A stretch of 64,000 bases of DNA from Bolinopsis microptera. Taxonomy: Eukaryota > Ctenophora > Tentaculata > Lobata > Bolinopsidae. Position 1 is the stretch's first letter; each line of letters opens with the position of its first letter. The position numbers and the translations under genes were made by a program. Shown here piece by piece: positions 40,566 to 54,122 of the stretch. The DNA lies in NCBI RefSeq assembly GCF_026151205.1, contig NC_087078.1:1321675-1385674 (forward strand), in the 5' to 3' direction. The notes beneath the pieces are model-generated. The model did no database searches and was not told the origin of the DNA. It was given only the letters and a program-made list of their open reading frames with translations.

Positions 40566-43525
40566 GGATTTGAGATGTTTTCGTGTGTTTGAAGTCATAT
40601 CTCAAGTTTGGCACATAGAAATTCGCCCAAACTCGCTCAGATTATTTGTCTTATAGCCATGTAACTATCTGGAAAGTTTAAAGAAATTCTATCATTCAGA
40701 TCTCGAGATAATCGACTTTCGTCAAATATTGTACCAAAACCGCCACTTTGAGATGTTTTCGTGTGTTTGAAGTCATATCTCAAGTTTGGCACATAGAAAT
40801 TCGCCCAAACTTGCTCAGGTTATCCGTCTTATAGCCATGTAACTATCAGGAAAGTTTTAAAAAATTCTATCATTCAGATCTCGAAATATATGCCTGCGTA
40901 CCGCTAGAAACCGCCAATCTGAAATATTTACTTGTGTTTGAAGTCATATCTCAAGTTTGGCACATAGAAATTCGCCCAAACTTGCTCAGATTATCCGTCT
41001 TATAGCCATGTAACTATCAGGAAAGTTTTAAAAAATTCTATCATTCAGATCTCGAAATATATGCCTGCGTACCGCTAGAAACCGCCAATTTGAAATATTT
41101 ACTTGTGTTTGAAGTCATATCTCAAGTTAGGCACATAGAAATTCGTCCAAACTCGCTCAGATTATCCGTCTTATAGCCATGTAACTATCTGGAAAGTTTA
41201 AAGAAATTCTATCATTCAGATCTCGAGATAATCGACTTTCGTCAAATATTGTACCAAAACCGCCACTTTGAGATGTTTTCGTGTGTTTGAAGTCATATCT
41301 CAAGTTTGGCACATAGAAATTCGCCCAAACTTGCTCAGATTATCCGTCTTATAGCCATGTAACTATCAGGAAAGTTTAAAAAGATTCTATCATTCAGATC
41401 TCGAAATATATGCCTGCGTACCGCTAGAAACCGCCAATTTGAAATATTTACTTGTGTTTGAAGTCATATCTCAAGTTTGGCACATAGAAATTCGCCCAAA
41501 CTCGCTCAGATTATCCGTCTTATAGCCATGTAACTATCTGGAAAGTTTAAAGAAATTCTATCATTCAGATCTCGAGATAATCGACTTTCGTCAAATATTG
41601 TACCAAAACCGCCACTTTGAGATGTTTTCGTGTGTTTGAAGTCATATCTCAAGTTTGGCACATAGAAATTCGCCCAAACTTGCTCAGATTATCCGTCTTA
41701 TAGCCATGTAACTATCAGGAAAGTTTTAAAAAATTCTATCATTCAGATCTCGAAATATATGCCTGCGTACCGCTAGAAACCGCCAATTTGAAATATTTAC
41801 TTGTGTTTGAAGTCATATCTCAAGTTTGGCACATAGAAATTCGCCCAAACTCGCTCAGATTATTTGTCTTATAGCCATGTAACTATCTGGAAAGTTTAAA
41901 GAAATTCTATCATTCAGATCTCGAGATAATCGACTTTCGTCAAATATTGTACCAAAACCGCCACTTTGAGATGTTTTCGTGTGTTTGAAGTCATATCTCA
42001 AGTTTGGCACATAGAAATTCGCCCAAACTTGCTCAGATTATCCGTCTTATAGCCATGTAACTATCAGGAAAGTTTTAAAAAATTCTATCATTCAGATCTC
42101 GAAATATATGCCTGCGTACCGCTAGAAACCGCCAATCTGAAATATTTACTTGTGTTTGAAGTCATATCTCAAGTTTGGCACATAGAAATTCGCCCAAACT
42201 TGCTCAGATTATCCGTCTTATAGCCATGTAACTATCAGGAAAGTTTTAAAAAATTCTATCATTCAGATCTCGAAATATATGCCTGCGTACCGCTAGAAAC
42301 CGCCAATTTGAAATATTTACTTGTGTTTGAAGTCATATCTCAAGTTTGGCACATAGAAATTCGCCCAAACTCGCTCAGATTATTTGTCTTATAGCCATGT
42401 AACTATCTGGAAAGTTTAAAGAAATTCTATCATTCAGATCTCGAGATAATCGACTTTCGTCAAATATTGTACCAAAACCGCCACTTTGAGATGTTTTCGT
42501 GTGTTTGAAGTCATATCTCAAGTTTGGCACATAGAAATTCGCCCAAACTTGCTCAGATTATCCGTCTTATAGCCATGTAACTATCAGGAAAGTTTTAAAA
42601 AATTCTATCATTCAGATCTCGAAATATATGCCTGCGTACCGCTAGAAACCGCCAATCTGAAATATTTACTTGTGTTTGAAGTCATATCTCAAGTTTGGCA
42701 CATAGAAATTCGCCCAAACTCGCTCAGATTATCCGTCTTATAGCCATGTAACTATCTGGAAAGTTTAAAGAAATTCTATCATTCAGATCTCGAGATAATC
42801 GACTTTCGTCAAATATTGTACCAAAACCGCCACTTTGAGATGTTTTCGTGTGTTTGAAGTCATATCTCAAGTTTGGCACATAGAAATTCGCCCAAACTTG
42901 CTCAGATTATCCGTCTTATAGCCATGTAACTATCAGGAAAGTTTTAAAAAATTCTATCATTCAGATCTCGAAATATATGCCTGCGTACCGCTAGAAACCG
43001 CCAATTTGAAATATTTACTTGTGTTTGAAGTCATATCTCAAGTTTGGCACATAGAAATTCGCCCAAACTCGCTCAGATTATTTGTCTTATAGCCATGTAA
43101 CTATCTGGAAAGTTTAAAGAAATTCTATCATTCAGATCTCGAGATAATCGACTTTCGTCAAATATTGTACCAAAACCGCCACTTTGAGATGTTTTCGTGT
43201 GTTTGAAGTCATATCTCAAGTTTGGCACATAGAAATTCGCCCAAACTTGCTCAGATTATCCGTCTTATAGCCATGTAACTATCAGGAAAGTTTTAAAAAA
43301 TTCTGTCATTCAGATCTCGAAATATATGCCTGCGTACCGCTAGAAACCGCCAATTTGAAATATTAACTTGTGTTTGAAGTCATATCTCAAGTTTGACACA
43401 TAGAAATTCGCCCAAACTCGCTCAGATTATCCGTCTTATAGCCATGTAACTATCTGGAAAGTTTAAAGAAATTCTATCATTCAGATCTCGAGATAATCGA
43501 CTTTCGTCAAATATTGTACCATGGT
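40566..43525 (-). repeat. Satellite, right array (about 17 units, dimeric higher-order repeat)
   Basis: Two unit types of about 173 and 178 bp largely alternate. One has GAAATATATGCCTGCGTACC, the other GAGATAATCGACTTTCGTC. They give a ~350-bp dimer repeated with very few changes. Orientation is opposite to the left array, and the outer edges (GGACTTTC and ACTGTACCAT near 36785; complement near 43530) also match in inverted fashion. Confidence 0.88.
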
Positions 43526-43611
43526 ACAGTTTGGTACAGAAAGTCCAACTCACTGTTTCAGTAGATGTTTTCTTCTCAAAGTGTGGGTATGTCGCTTTTC
43601 AAAACTATGGT

Positions 43612-44492
43612 TACCTTACTCGGGATTATTATAACCGGGATAAAGTGGTGGGTTTTGGAAGATTCCGCCATATTTTTCCCGGTCAAAAATTTTACCAGTC
43701 ATAAAAAAACCCGCCGACTCAAATTATGGGGTTCCAAGGGGGGTGGTGATCATCATATTTTACCTGAAGTCTCATATGTGCTAGAGAAGACTTTTGAAGC
43801 AGTGGATGGAGGGCTGTAACTTTATTGGCGGTTGCTACCATAATTTCGTTATAAAAATCACAATTTGGTTATAGAAATCAGATTTCAGGGTGGACCGTGA
43901 TTCTCACTTTTCTTGCCCATGAAGTGAGTAAACTGTGCCACTATTTCATGGTCCACGGTGGATTGATTACTGGAGCAGTTGAAGATGCAAAACCAAGACG
44001 TTCCCCAATACCAAGCGGTGGGCAGGAAATTAAGCTCCGGCTGACCTTCAGAGCAGTAGCCCCATTAGCGGACAAAATGAAAGTCTTGTTAAGACAACAA
44101 TACAACTTCGAATTTGACGGTCAGCAGCAGGGGGATATCAATAATGATAATGGAGGGGACATTAGCGATAATGAGAATGAGAATACGCTTTAATGAAGAT
44201 TTGACTTATTATTGCTATAGATTTATTTTCCTTTAAATACTAGACGTGTCTTTTTTTCTATTTCTGAGTAATATCAGTAACTGTAAATTGAAATAACTTC
44301 TTTAACAAGTAACAAAAACAAAAATTTCGGTTGAAAATTTGTTGACCTCTGAAAAAAAACTTGAAAGGTCGGCCACCGGTAAATACATGACCGGGATAAT
44401 TTGGCGGGTTTTGGGAAATTCCGCCATATTTTTCCCGGTTATTAATTTTCCCAGTCATAAATTAACCCGCTATAATATTCCCGAGTAAGGTA
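43612..44492. mobile_element. ~880-bp element with TIRs and internal direct repeats
   Basis: TACCTTACTCGGGATTATTA at 43612 pairs with TAATATTCCCGAGTAAGGTA ending 44492. A ~85-bp segment containing GATTCCGCCATATTTTTCCC (left) or AATTCCGCCATATTTTTCCC (right) occurs as a direct repeat at about 43637-43720 and 44391-44470. Between them is an open frame (next entry). No transposase is recognised and no clear target duplication is seen. Confidence 0.6.
43948..44193 (+). CDS. Hypothetical 81-residue ORF within the TIR element
   Basis: From ATG 43948 to TAA 44193. It contains QEIKLRLTFRAVAPLADKM and an Asn/Asp/Glu-rich tail (DINNDNGGDISDNENE). The frame is open upstream to at least 43897. An acceptor-like ATTTCAG ends at 43888, so it may be a last exon. 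No family recognised. It could be a captured host exon or the remains of the element's own gene. Confidence 0.3.
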   Translation: MVHGGLITGAVEDAKPRRSPIPSGGQEIKLRLTFRAVAPLADKMKVLLRQQYNFEFDGQQQGDINNDNGGDISDNENENTL

Positions 44493-45068
44493 TGCGCACA
44501 AATTTGATCCTAAATATTGCAAAAAGGTAGGTGCGTGCGCGGGTTTACATAGATAATCAATACTGGACAATATTTCTACACCTCAGACTTAATCTACAAT
44601 CGTTCTCTTACTTTAGGTACCTCCTACACAAAGTATACAGATCCCAGATTTATCAAGTATCTACCCTAAACTCCTAAAGAAAGAACTTCAAGAGTTCTGA
44701 ATCACGAGACAAATTGGTCATGAAAAAGAAAGTGCTCATCGCTCATATTATACTGAACTATAAGTACTGAACTACTTGTCTGATATTTTTTAAGTCAGTT
44801 GATTGGCATGATGAATACAAGTAAAGAAATAAAACAATAAATCTTATGAAACATGCAATGAATATAGTTTTGACAATTTGTAAACTTAATAATTCTTCGA
44901 TGTGACCCGAAATTATCCACAGAAAGAAATGATTAATCGGGGAGATTCACTAATTGCCCTGGAAAATCATCGAGCCACATTGTTTTACAATTTGGATACA
45001 GATTACAGGAGAGTAACGACTGCTTCTGCTACCGTTATATGTGGGGAGGGAAAATAAGCTGTTTTAAC
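44493..45068. other. No gene recognised
   Basis: AT-rich spacer before the (CT)n tracts; nothing notable. Confidence 0.4.
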
Positions 45069-45922
<854 letters not shown>

Positions 45923-46436
45923 AAAAATAATGACGTGAATATAAAACACCCAGCCTCTAAAACAGAATCGTGCTATTTACAGTAAATTTACAAAATCCGA
46001 CCAGTTATCAATGGCCTTTATGATAAATACTATAAATACTAAATAGTGTATGTACAAGCTAAATACAAATTAATTTAATTAAGTTACTATAATATAAAGT
46101 AAAGAGATTGTGATTTTCATTCAGTTTCCTAACTATTAACTTCTTTAAACAAGAATATATTATATTGCTACTTTTTATGATACATCAACTTTTCAAGAGA
46201 TGAAGATTTAACATTAAGTAAAAAGTTAATACTGATGATATCATGTTTTGAAACGTGAGCACGCTGTAGGTTTTAAAATGAGCTGTCAGAATATGTCGAT
46301 AAAATAATATTGATAAAAGAATATTGTCATCAGTCAAACATAAAACAACTGTTAGCAATAATTTAATCTATGCGAAATCTTCTCTCCAGAATTCCTCCCA
46401 ATATTAGTGGATCGAGTCATTGCAAGGAAGAACTCA
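45923..46436. other. 3' flank of DZANK1
   Basis: AT-rich; it contains the presumed 3' untranslated region of DZANK1 (minus strand). No other feature was recognised. Confidence 0.45.
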
Positions 46437-49400
46437 TCATTTCATCCCTAACAAACTCGACCCCATGGTGGAAGTAAACAGCTGCACTGCTCGCTGATTA
46501 TGGCGCTCGCGCGCGACGTCAAGAGGCGACTTGTTGGCACCGTTGGGACGCTGAAAGTCAGCGCCCTGTTTTACCAGGAACTTGACAATGTCTTGTGAAC
46601 CTTGTTGTACTGCTATGTGCAGTGCTGTGTCTTGGGTAGACGGCACCTGATAGCAGATGTGTAATTTAGAGGATATAACTTAAGTCGACTTTTAGTTAAG
46701 TGGTCATAATACCATATGACCATTCTGGGACTTGTAGCAGCAAATCCCGTACCCAATTAGACTTAATTCATATATATTTTAGTTCAATAAACTTAGTGTC
46801 AAACTGTTCTAAAACAACTAAATATCAAAGTTAATAATAAAGTAATAACAAGCAGGTATGTACCGTGGAATGTAGATCAGACCCGTGTGCAGTGAGCGCT
46901 TTGAAAGCTCCGAAATGCTTGTTTTTAGCAGCCAGACACAGTACAGGTACTCCACCAGAAGTTGTTGTGTTACAATCTGCTCCTTGACCTGGGATTGGGG
47001 ATTAATTAATTTATATCTTACTTTGTTGATGAGTTACTCAGTGATTGGGTTAGCTAAATGAAGTATTATTTACTATTTATCTATTTCATAACTGTCTTTA
47101 GTTCGAGCTGGAGATTTTAGCCGACGGTAGGTTTATTTCGTATATATATAATAACTATATTATTATAAGTGAAACGCTAGAATTATACAGTTCAGCCTGG
47201 CTATATGAACTAACAATTCTCATTGAGATTTGAGCAAAATCATTAATTTAAGCAATGATTTGACACTAAAATGTGTAGTATCAGATTACATGGACCATCC
47301 AAATTACATTCCAATTTTAAAAAGTAATTACCCAGTAGTCTATTCACTCGCTGTTCATCGCCATCTTTAATTATCTCACTTAACAGCGTGGAGTTTAGTT
47401 TTCCTATTCTCAACTCGTGCATATCTTTAGGTGCTACCTTCTTCTTTAGAGACTGTAAAAGACAATAAGGGTTATTTAGTTAATTGGTCACTGGGTATAG
47501 TTACCGGATTTCGTACACTGAAGAACGAGTTTTGAAGGGAGACGATGAGTATAAGTCTTGTTAAAGTACTATTTATATACTTTTCATCGTACATTAACTG
47601 TAATAAATCTGTATGTAGTATGTACCTGATATCGATAACTAATATAACAAAAACATCTCGCACTTTGATAAAAAAACAGATTGATGAATATTGTAAACAG
47701 ATCTGTAATGATAATATTAATTAAATTTGTGATCGGTACCTTTCTATGAGAAGTCTGTCTAGACATGCTAGCAGAACTGTCATCTTTAGTAGCTCTGGGT
47801 ATTGGTTTATCATCGCCTCCCCCCGACCCTCCATCGTCACCGTTAGAGATTAGACTTGTTTTAGAGGATGCTTTCAGATCATCACTCTGGATAGGAAATA
47901 GTTAATGATTGATGGTTGAACAATGAGTAAGTAAGTTAGTTATTAGTGTTTCTACACTGTTCAGCGGTTAAAGTAGTCAGTAGGAATTTGAAAAAGTAGC
48001 ATTGTCACATCATTATATCTGTGAAATGTTCCAACTTCCTCAGGAAAATTTGCCACAAAATGCTCCATTCCCACAACTATGTTCAAGTGTTACCTTCTTA
48101 GAGCCGTTATCAGAGCCCTCCTGGAGTAACGCGTGAGTTTTAGTGATAACCACCCCGTTCTCTGCTCCTGGTTTCTTCAGTTCCTCCGCAAGCAGTTCAC
48201 TTAGATCAGAGGGTGTGGTGCTGGCGATGCTGGCTGCACGAGGGGCCTTGTTTTGGGGCGAGGATGCCACTGAGTTTAGTGATACGCTCTTTTTACCCAT
48301 ACTCTCTGTGGGGGATAATAAGGTATGTGATTACAATTAGAGCAGTTCTTTGTAATGCTGGATTCGAGATGAATTTGGTTTGCTTTATAAGGGATAAGAA
48401 ACTAATTCAAAATACCATTCCTAACCGTAATTATTTATTTATTTTTCAATCTTTATGCACACCGTAGTTACATTAATCGAATAATTATCGATGATGTTTT
48501 CGTATTCTTATAGAGTTATAGGACTTGAATACTTTAAAGCGCAAAAAAATGAAAAGTCAGCTGTAGATTGTAGAACATAATATATGTGACATGATTTGTA
48601 AGCATGCATAGCGTATGCCGTATAATAGTACTGCCAACGACATTTTAGTCATCTGATCAACTGACAAACAAAAAGTTGGAGTAATTATTATTGTCCGACC
48701 TTTTCATAATTTCTGATATCATGTAATACTGGTCCTAACAGTACTGTAATTTTGTAACCCCAATGTAAATGCAAAGTTATTATGATACAAGCAGATCGAT
48801 CATAATAACTTATTAAATAAGTAAGTTAAGTCGCTTATTGACGATAAGAAACTTGGACACATAGGACTCAGTATAAATACTGTTGCTACTACTTCCTCAT
48901 CGAAAAGTGTTGTTCGTACAGAAAATAAAGTCATGACGTTGTATTAATTGAAATACAAAAACGTTTGCAACACACATCTCTTCACTTTCAAGAAAATTAC
49001 GTATTTGGATAACTTTAGTAAGCAAGTTGCATACGATTCTCACTATCAGTAATTCATACGTCATAATACGTCATAATACGTCATAATAGTTGACAAGAAA
49101 CATACGACATGTCATGAATCATAATCCAGTGTCCATTAAATATGGCTGCCTGTTAGAATGCCAAATCTAGCCTATGTTATATTCATTTAGAGAAAACATT
49201 TAGCGAAAACAATGGACAATGTTACAGCCATGAATGAAATAAATAAATTCATCCATCAATTTACAAAGTGACGAAAGAAAGAAATCAGTAAATTTACTTG
49301 CGAGATTACTACAGGTTCTGGTACCTGTCTTTTTGGAGGCTTTCTTCGTTGAAAACACGTAAGAAATGTGGAGCTCGCTCATGTCCTTGAAGAGTGTTGC

Positions 49401-52400
49401 CATGGTTACTTTACCGAACGCATGCTTCCCAATGATGTCTTGGTATTCTGAATTCAGCTGACTATATACCTGCCAGGAAAATGTGTTTTATAATTGTACT
49501 AAGTACTTGTATCGTTATGGGGTAGGGGATAGTGCATACTTTATTTTAGGAATCAAGAACTTGATAGAGCTTGGAAGTGTACGTGGCTGAGAGTGAGTTT
49601 AACGCGAGCACAGAAGATATTGATTTGGCAAGCACGTTGTGTACATAATGCTTTTATGACTGCTTTAAATTGTAAGATTTACCGCATTACTTTGGGGCGA
49701 CCGCAGCTAACGAACATCACTGCTGACTTGTATTTTTCAACGTCAGCTAACACTTAAAAAACTAACATAAATATTAAATAGTTTATTAAAGAGGTAATAA
49801 CCCACCTTTTTTTCTTAAAAAAAAAGAAGAAAAGATAACCCACCTTTTTTTCTTTAAAAAAAAGAAGAAAAGATAACCCACCTTTTTTTCTTTAAAAAAA
49901 AAGAAGAACAGTCTATAACCCACCTTGATGTGGTTAGTGATGTGATCCACGTTCTGTCTCCAGTTCCCTCCACCAGGACTGTATTTAGTAATACTGAGAC
50001 CACGTGATCTGTATACCTGCCTCATGTTATCTGTCGTACTGTTCTCTTCCTGAGTCAACGTTTTATAATTATATAATAATATATGATACAAAGAAAACTC
50101 CATTTACGGACGTGAGGAGAGTTAGGACTCCTCAATAACTGCATTAAATACATTCCTTCTGTAACGTCCTCAATAAATGTATTTAATTGTAGTTGTGAAA
50201 ATAGTTTAAAACATGTGCTTTGGAACAAAGACTTCAAAACTTACGAGTGGAATTCATCTTACTTTTAACAATCAAACTCAGCAAAGAAGAAATAAACTAA
50301 GAAACGATTTGATCATAATATATGACGTAACGTTGCGTGATTAGTAATAATTTATTATAATCGCGACCAACAACACAACAGGAACTCACAGCTTGCAGAC
50401 GTTTAGCTGACTTATAGAAAATACCCTCCGTTTGAGTATCAATAGATATGAGCACGGGATCACGTGATCGAATGACCGGATCAGGTGGTGGAGGGTGGGG
50501 TATCTCGTCACTCCAGCACACTTTGGTGGGTGTGGAGACAGTGGGTTTTGGGAGGAGGGAGAAGGAACAGTTACCACAGTACAGGGCTAGTGGCGGATTC
50601 TGAGGAGAACAACAGTTTTTAGTTTTTAGTTTAAATAGTGAATAATATCACGTGATACTAAAACCTGTTTAACGACATTATTCAGGATCAGGAGTGTTAC
50701 AATTAATCATAAAAATCATAAAGATTTTTCGTAAAATCACACCTTTAAGAAACATAACCCTAAAACAACGTCTTACAACAATATACCACAATGTGCAACA
50801 ATATACCACAATGTGCAACAATATACCACAATGTACAACAATATACCACAATGTGCACTTATTCTAAAACTAGGAGCTCTTGTAACCAACCTGGAATGCG
50901 CAGGAACAACAGACAAGTGGCTGAGACAAGTCAACCATAGACCCGCCACACCAGTCGCAGTACCGTGCTTCTAGTGCATTGTCTCTGCTGCACTTCTTAC
51001 ATTGCCTGGCAGGATGTGTTGGTTAAATGGCGCAGGATATCTACATATGTAGTCAACCTTCATTCAACGGTGATGACGAAGGAAATTATGTTAATATATT
51101 GTTGGACAATAGCAACGGCATGAGATCCACATTATAAGATTACCGTTTGTTGTGATCGTGATGGAAAGCAGGAGGTGGAGCAGGCTGGGGAGGTTTTATA
51201 GTCAGTTCCAAACGTTCCTCACATACCACACATGTTTTACTGCCCGGAGGGTTCTTGAACTTGCACCCACTACACACTATTGCTTCCTGTTCCAGGGAGA
51301 GATTAATGTGGTCAGATAGTCCAGAATTATGGCAAATCGATTGATTGTTTGTATCGATTGATTGTTTGTATTGTCTAATTTTTGGTATCTGTGCCATTTT
51401 CTGTATATGTCTGAATTTCGGTAAGCGGTAAGCGGTAAGCGGTAAGCGATAAGTGGTAAGTGGAAAGTGGCAAGTGGTAAGTGGTAAGTGGAAAGTGGTA
51501 AGTGGTAAGTGGTAAGTGGAAAGTGGTAAGTGGCAAGTGGCAAGTGGCAAGTGGCAAGTGGAAAGTGGTAAGTGGTTAGTGGTAAGTGGTAAGTGGTAAG
51601 TGGTAAGTGGTAAGTGGTAAGTGGTAAGCGGTAAGCGGTAAGCGGTAAGTGGTAAGTGGTAAGTGGTAAGTGGTAAGTGGTAAGTGGTAAGTGGTAAGTG
51701 GTAAGTGGTAAGTGGTAAGTGGTAAGTGGTAAGTGGTAAGTGGAAAGTGGTAAGTGGTAAGTGGTAAGTGGTAAGTGGTAAGTGGTAAGTGGTAAGTGGT
51801 AAGTGGAAAGTGGTAAGTGGTAAGTGGTAAGTGGTAAGTGGTAAACTAACCGTGGTAGGAAGGTTGAGTTGTTGTGATGTGATCCTAGCCTCACATACCA
51901 AACAGTGACTCATATCTCCGGGAACAGTACTGTGACAATGCAAACACTTCACCGTACCAGGCTCTACTGGATCTGAAGATATTTCAGACTTTATAATTTG
52001 AGACATATTACTATATTATTATCATAATTTTGAAATGGAGCAGATGGTAGCGTATTGGAAAGCTGTTTGCTAAAATAATAAAGTAGGGTAATATATATAA
52101 GTAATCAAGCAAAAAGTATACTTTACAGGTTTAAAAACATACTAGGAGGTAGATAGAAGGAGCACTGGTGACAGTATTTAGCGAGGGGGTTAGGAGGTTT
52201 ATCAGTGAAGCACTGAGGACATTTCTCTGTTTCTTTTGTAAACGTCATATTAGTCTGCAACGAATCCTCTTCAATCCGCACCTAGATTAGATGAGATTTA
52301 ATTTTTTATAATTCAGTTTCACGACAAAATTATACTGCAATTTATTGGAAATGTAGCCTATTTGATATAGATGTCATGATCTAGAGAAACGTTTAAAACT

Positions 52401-53940
52401 CATAAACATTTCCCGCCACTTTCGAAGTCCATAAATGACCTATCCCTCAGTTAATCAAAAAATATTCTACCGCACCATTAACCGTAACACTAACTCACTG
52501 CACAATGCACAGTACCTGTTTCATGACATCAGTAGCTATCTTCATACTCCTTCTCTTCCTATTCGGAGTACCTGGAGCACTCCTACTCGGAGTACTAGCG
52601 CGCGGCCCCGTGGGAGAGGCGCGCGGTACCGGCCCCGTGGGAGAGACGGGCTCGCCCCGCCCTGGAGAGGTCCCGCTGCGCTGCTTGGCGCGGTTTGCTG
52701 TGTACAGCCCTCCTGGAGGTAGTGCCTGGACGTTGCTACGGAAACTTTCTGCTAAAACACGTCTTTTGAACGTGTCCTCTTCCTGATAATATGAAGAATA
52801 ACTTTACTGTAGGTGTACACTGTACACCTACAGTAACGTTATTGTACAGTGTACACTGCAGTAAGGACTTTATAGTTTATATGACTTATAATACGACAAA
52901 GGTGTTGTTCAGAACCAATAAGTTATCATCATCGTTAGTAGGAAATACACATAATATATTAACATTAATATTTACAATAAATACCTGACTGAAGCTGATA
53001 GCAGGAAATATTTACAATAAATACCTAACTGAAGCTGTTAGCAGGAAATATATACAATAAATACCTGACTGAAGCTGTTATCCAACTGACTATCCAAACT
53101 GAGCCGCTCCAACTCCTCCACAGGGTTAGATTCCTTTATATAGTACACTTTAGTTACTGTGTTACTATTCCTTCCGTCCGGGTAGGAGGCTACTGATTTT
53201 ATAGTCCTCTTGCCGGCTGATAAGAGAAACGGACCTGAAATGAGCGGTGAAATTGTTATAATTATGTTTATTATAAGGATAGAAAATTAACAAAAACCGT
53301 GTATTGACTTATGACTACGAAAACCTTGTAGTGACTTATGACTGCTTCTTGTTGCATTTTCTGTGATAAACATAACGGATTGTTTTGCGTCACGAATCAC
53401 GATGATACCTAACGTCCAAACATTTACAGCAAAGATTATCAAGAATTCTAGTTGTCAAGACGATTTACTAAAGACAGTTTAAACGATTTAATTTGTTAGT
53501 TTCATTCTAAAATACCGGTATAAGTGTAAGTCCATCTGCTTTTAGTATCGAAAGGAACAGGTTTCTCCCCGTTAATAGTGTAGAATATAGTAGTGTTAGG
53601 CGTGTCACATGATAGTTCTATCGGAGTGTCATCGTCTATGTTCTGTTTACTGCCTGTAACATTGATTGTAAATAGTGAGGCATGAGGATTAGGGTCAAAA
53701 CGACATTCAAAGTAGTTAATAATTCAATTAATTTGCATTATATTAAAATCGAGTAAATTCTCTGTTTGATATATTAGCTTTAAACAGGTCGGTAAAATCA
53801 AAACAACCAACTGCTTGTTACCTTCATTTGTTAATGTTGTAAGAAATCCTTTAAAACCTATTAAAGTAAGCTACAATACACTGACCTGGTGTTGAACGGA
53901 GTGGAATACAGGTGGGAGCCTTGATCTGACCAGCTGTCAT
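46437..53940 (-). CDS. DZANK1: Double zinc ribbon and ankyrin repeat protein 1
   Basis: Sixteen exons, high to low: 53886-53940, 53516-53653, 53065-53234, 52516-52782, 52143-52281, 51851-51972, 51144-51286, 50891-51005, 50390-50599, 49924-50049, 49325-49469, 48094-48305, 47740-47886, 47332-47452, 46864-46988 and 46437-46646. All have GT-AG borders and join in phase to 814 residues plus stop, near the vertebrate length. The start MTAGQIKAPTCIPLR matches the family N-terminus. The following TIFYTINGEKP region corresponds to its chitobiase-like domain. Exons 5-9 supply repeated CxxC zinc ribbons (CPQCF, CLHCHS, CVVCEE, CKKC...CDWCG). DTQTEGIFYKSAKRL and SPGGGNWRQNVDHI are family hallmarks. The last exons encode ankyrin repeats (DTALHIAVQQGSQDIVKFL). 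In vertebrates it acts with NINL and dynein in ciliary/basal-body transport. Exon 4 contains a GC-rich Ser-Pro-Thr-Gly-Pro duplication absent from relatives I know. Confidence 0.92.
49795..49923. repeat. ~40-bp tandem repeats starting at the DZANK1 intron 10 donor
   Basis: TAACCCACCTTTTTTTCTT followed by an A-rich AAGAAGAAAAGA stretch recurs three times. It ends at the real donor (complement AAG|GTGGGTTA at 49923). Each copy therefore carries another AAGGTGGGTTA donor-like site on the gene strand. Confidence 0.8.
50778..50857. repeat. 20-bp tandem repeat in DZANK1 intron 8
   Basis: Four copies of ACAATATACCACAATGTGCA. Confidence 0.85.
51419..51850. repeat. 7-bp GGTAAGT tandem array in DZANK1 intron 6
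   Basis: About 60 copies of GTGGTAA (plus strand; ACTTACC on the gene strand) with AAAGTGG, CAAGTGG and GCGGTAA variants. The array reaches to within a few bases of the exon 6 donor (ACCACG|GTTAGT at 51850). It merges exon 6, intron and exon 7 into a false 288-codon ORF. Confidence 0.88.
52984..53064. repeat. 40-bp tandem copies of the exon 3 end and donor of DZANK1
   Basis: Two copies of ACCTRACTGAAGCTGWTAGC plus AGGAAATATWTACAATAAAT follow the true exon 3 border at 53065. On the gene strand each copy reproduces CAGCTTCAGTCAG|GTATTTATT, i.e. exon end plus donor. Confidence 0.85.
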
Positions 53941-53964
53941 GAGGTCTGTTAATTCCTGTTCATG

Positions 53965-54109
53965 TAATCTTCCTAGTCAGGTGGTAAGTCTGTTAATTCC
54001 TGTTTTTACTATGGTTATAATCTGTTAATTCCTGTTTTTACTATGGTTATAAGTCTGTTAATTCCTGTTTTTACTATGGTTATAATCTGTTGATATAATA
54101 TGTTATTTT
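53965..54109. repeat. ~36-bp tandem repeat between DZANK1 start and the RTE insertion
   Basis: CTGTTAATTCCTGTTTTTAC plus TATGGTTATAAT recurs about four times, with the first copy diverged. It lies in what should be the DZANK1 leader/promoter. Confidence 0.75.
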
Positions 54110-54122
54110 CTGTTTCTATCAT

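Noticed and set aside
40566-43525. CRISPR-like regular array
   Set aside because: The units are 173-178 bp with no short repeat/unique spacer structure, and this is an animal genome. It is a satellite.
51140-52006. 288-codon ORF in the DZANK1 region
   Set aside because: It reads through the 7-bp array in intron 6. The true exons 6 and 7 border it with GT-AG sites and join in phase.
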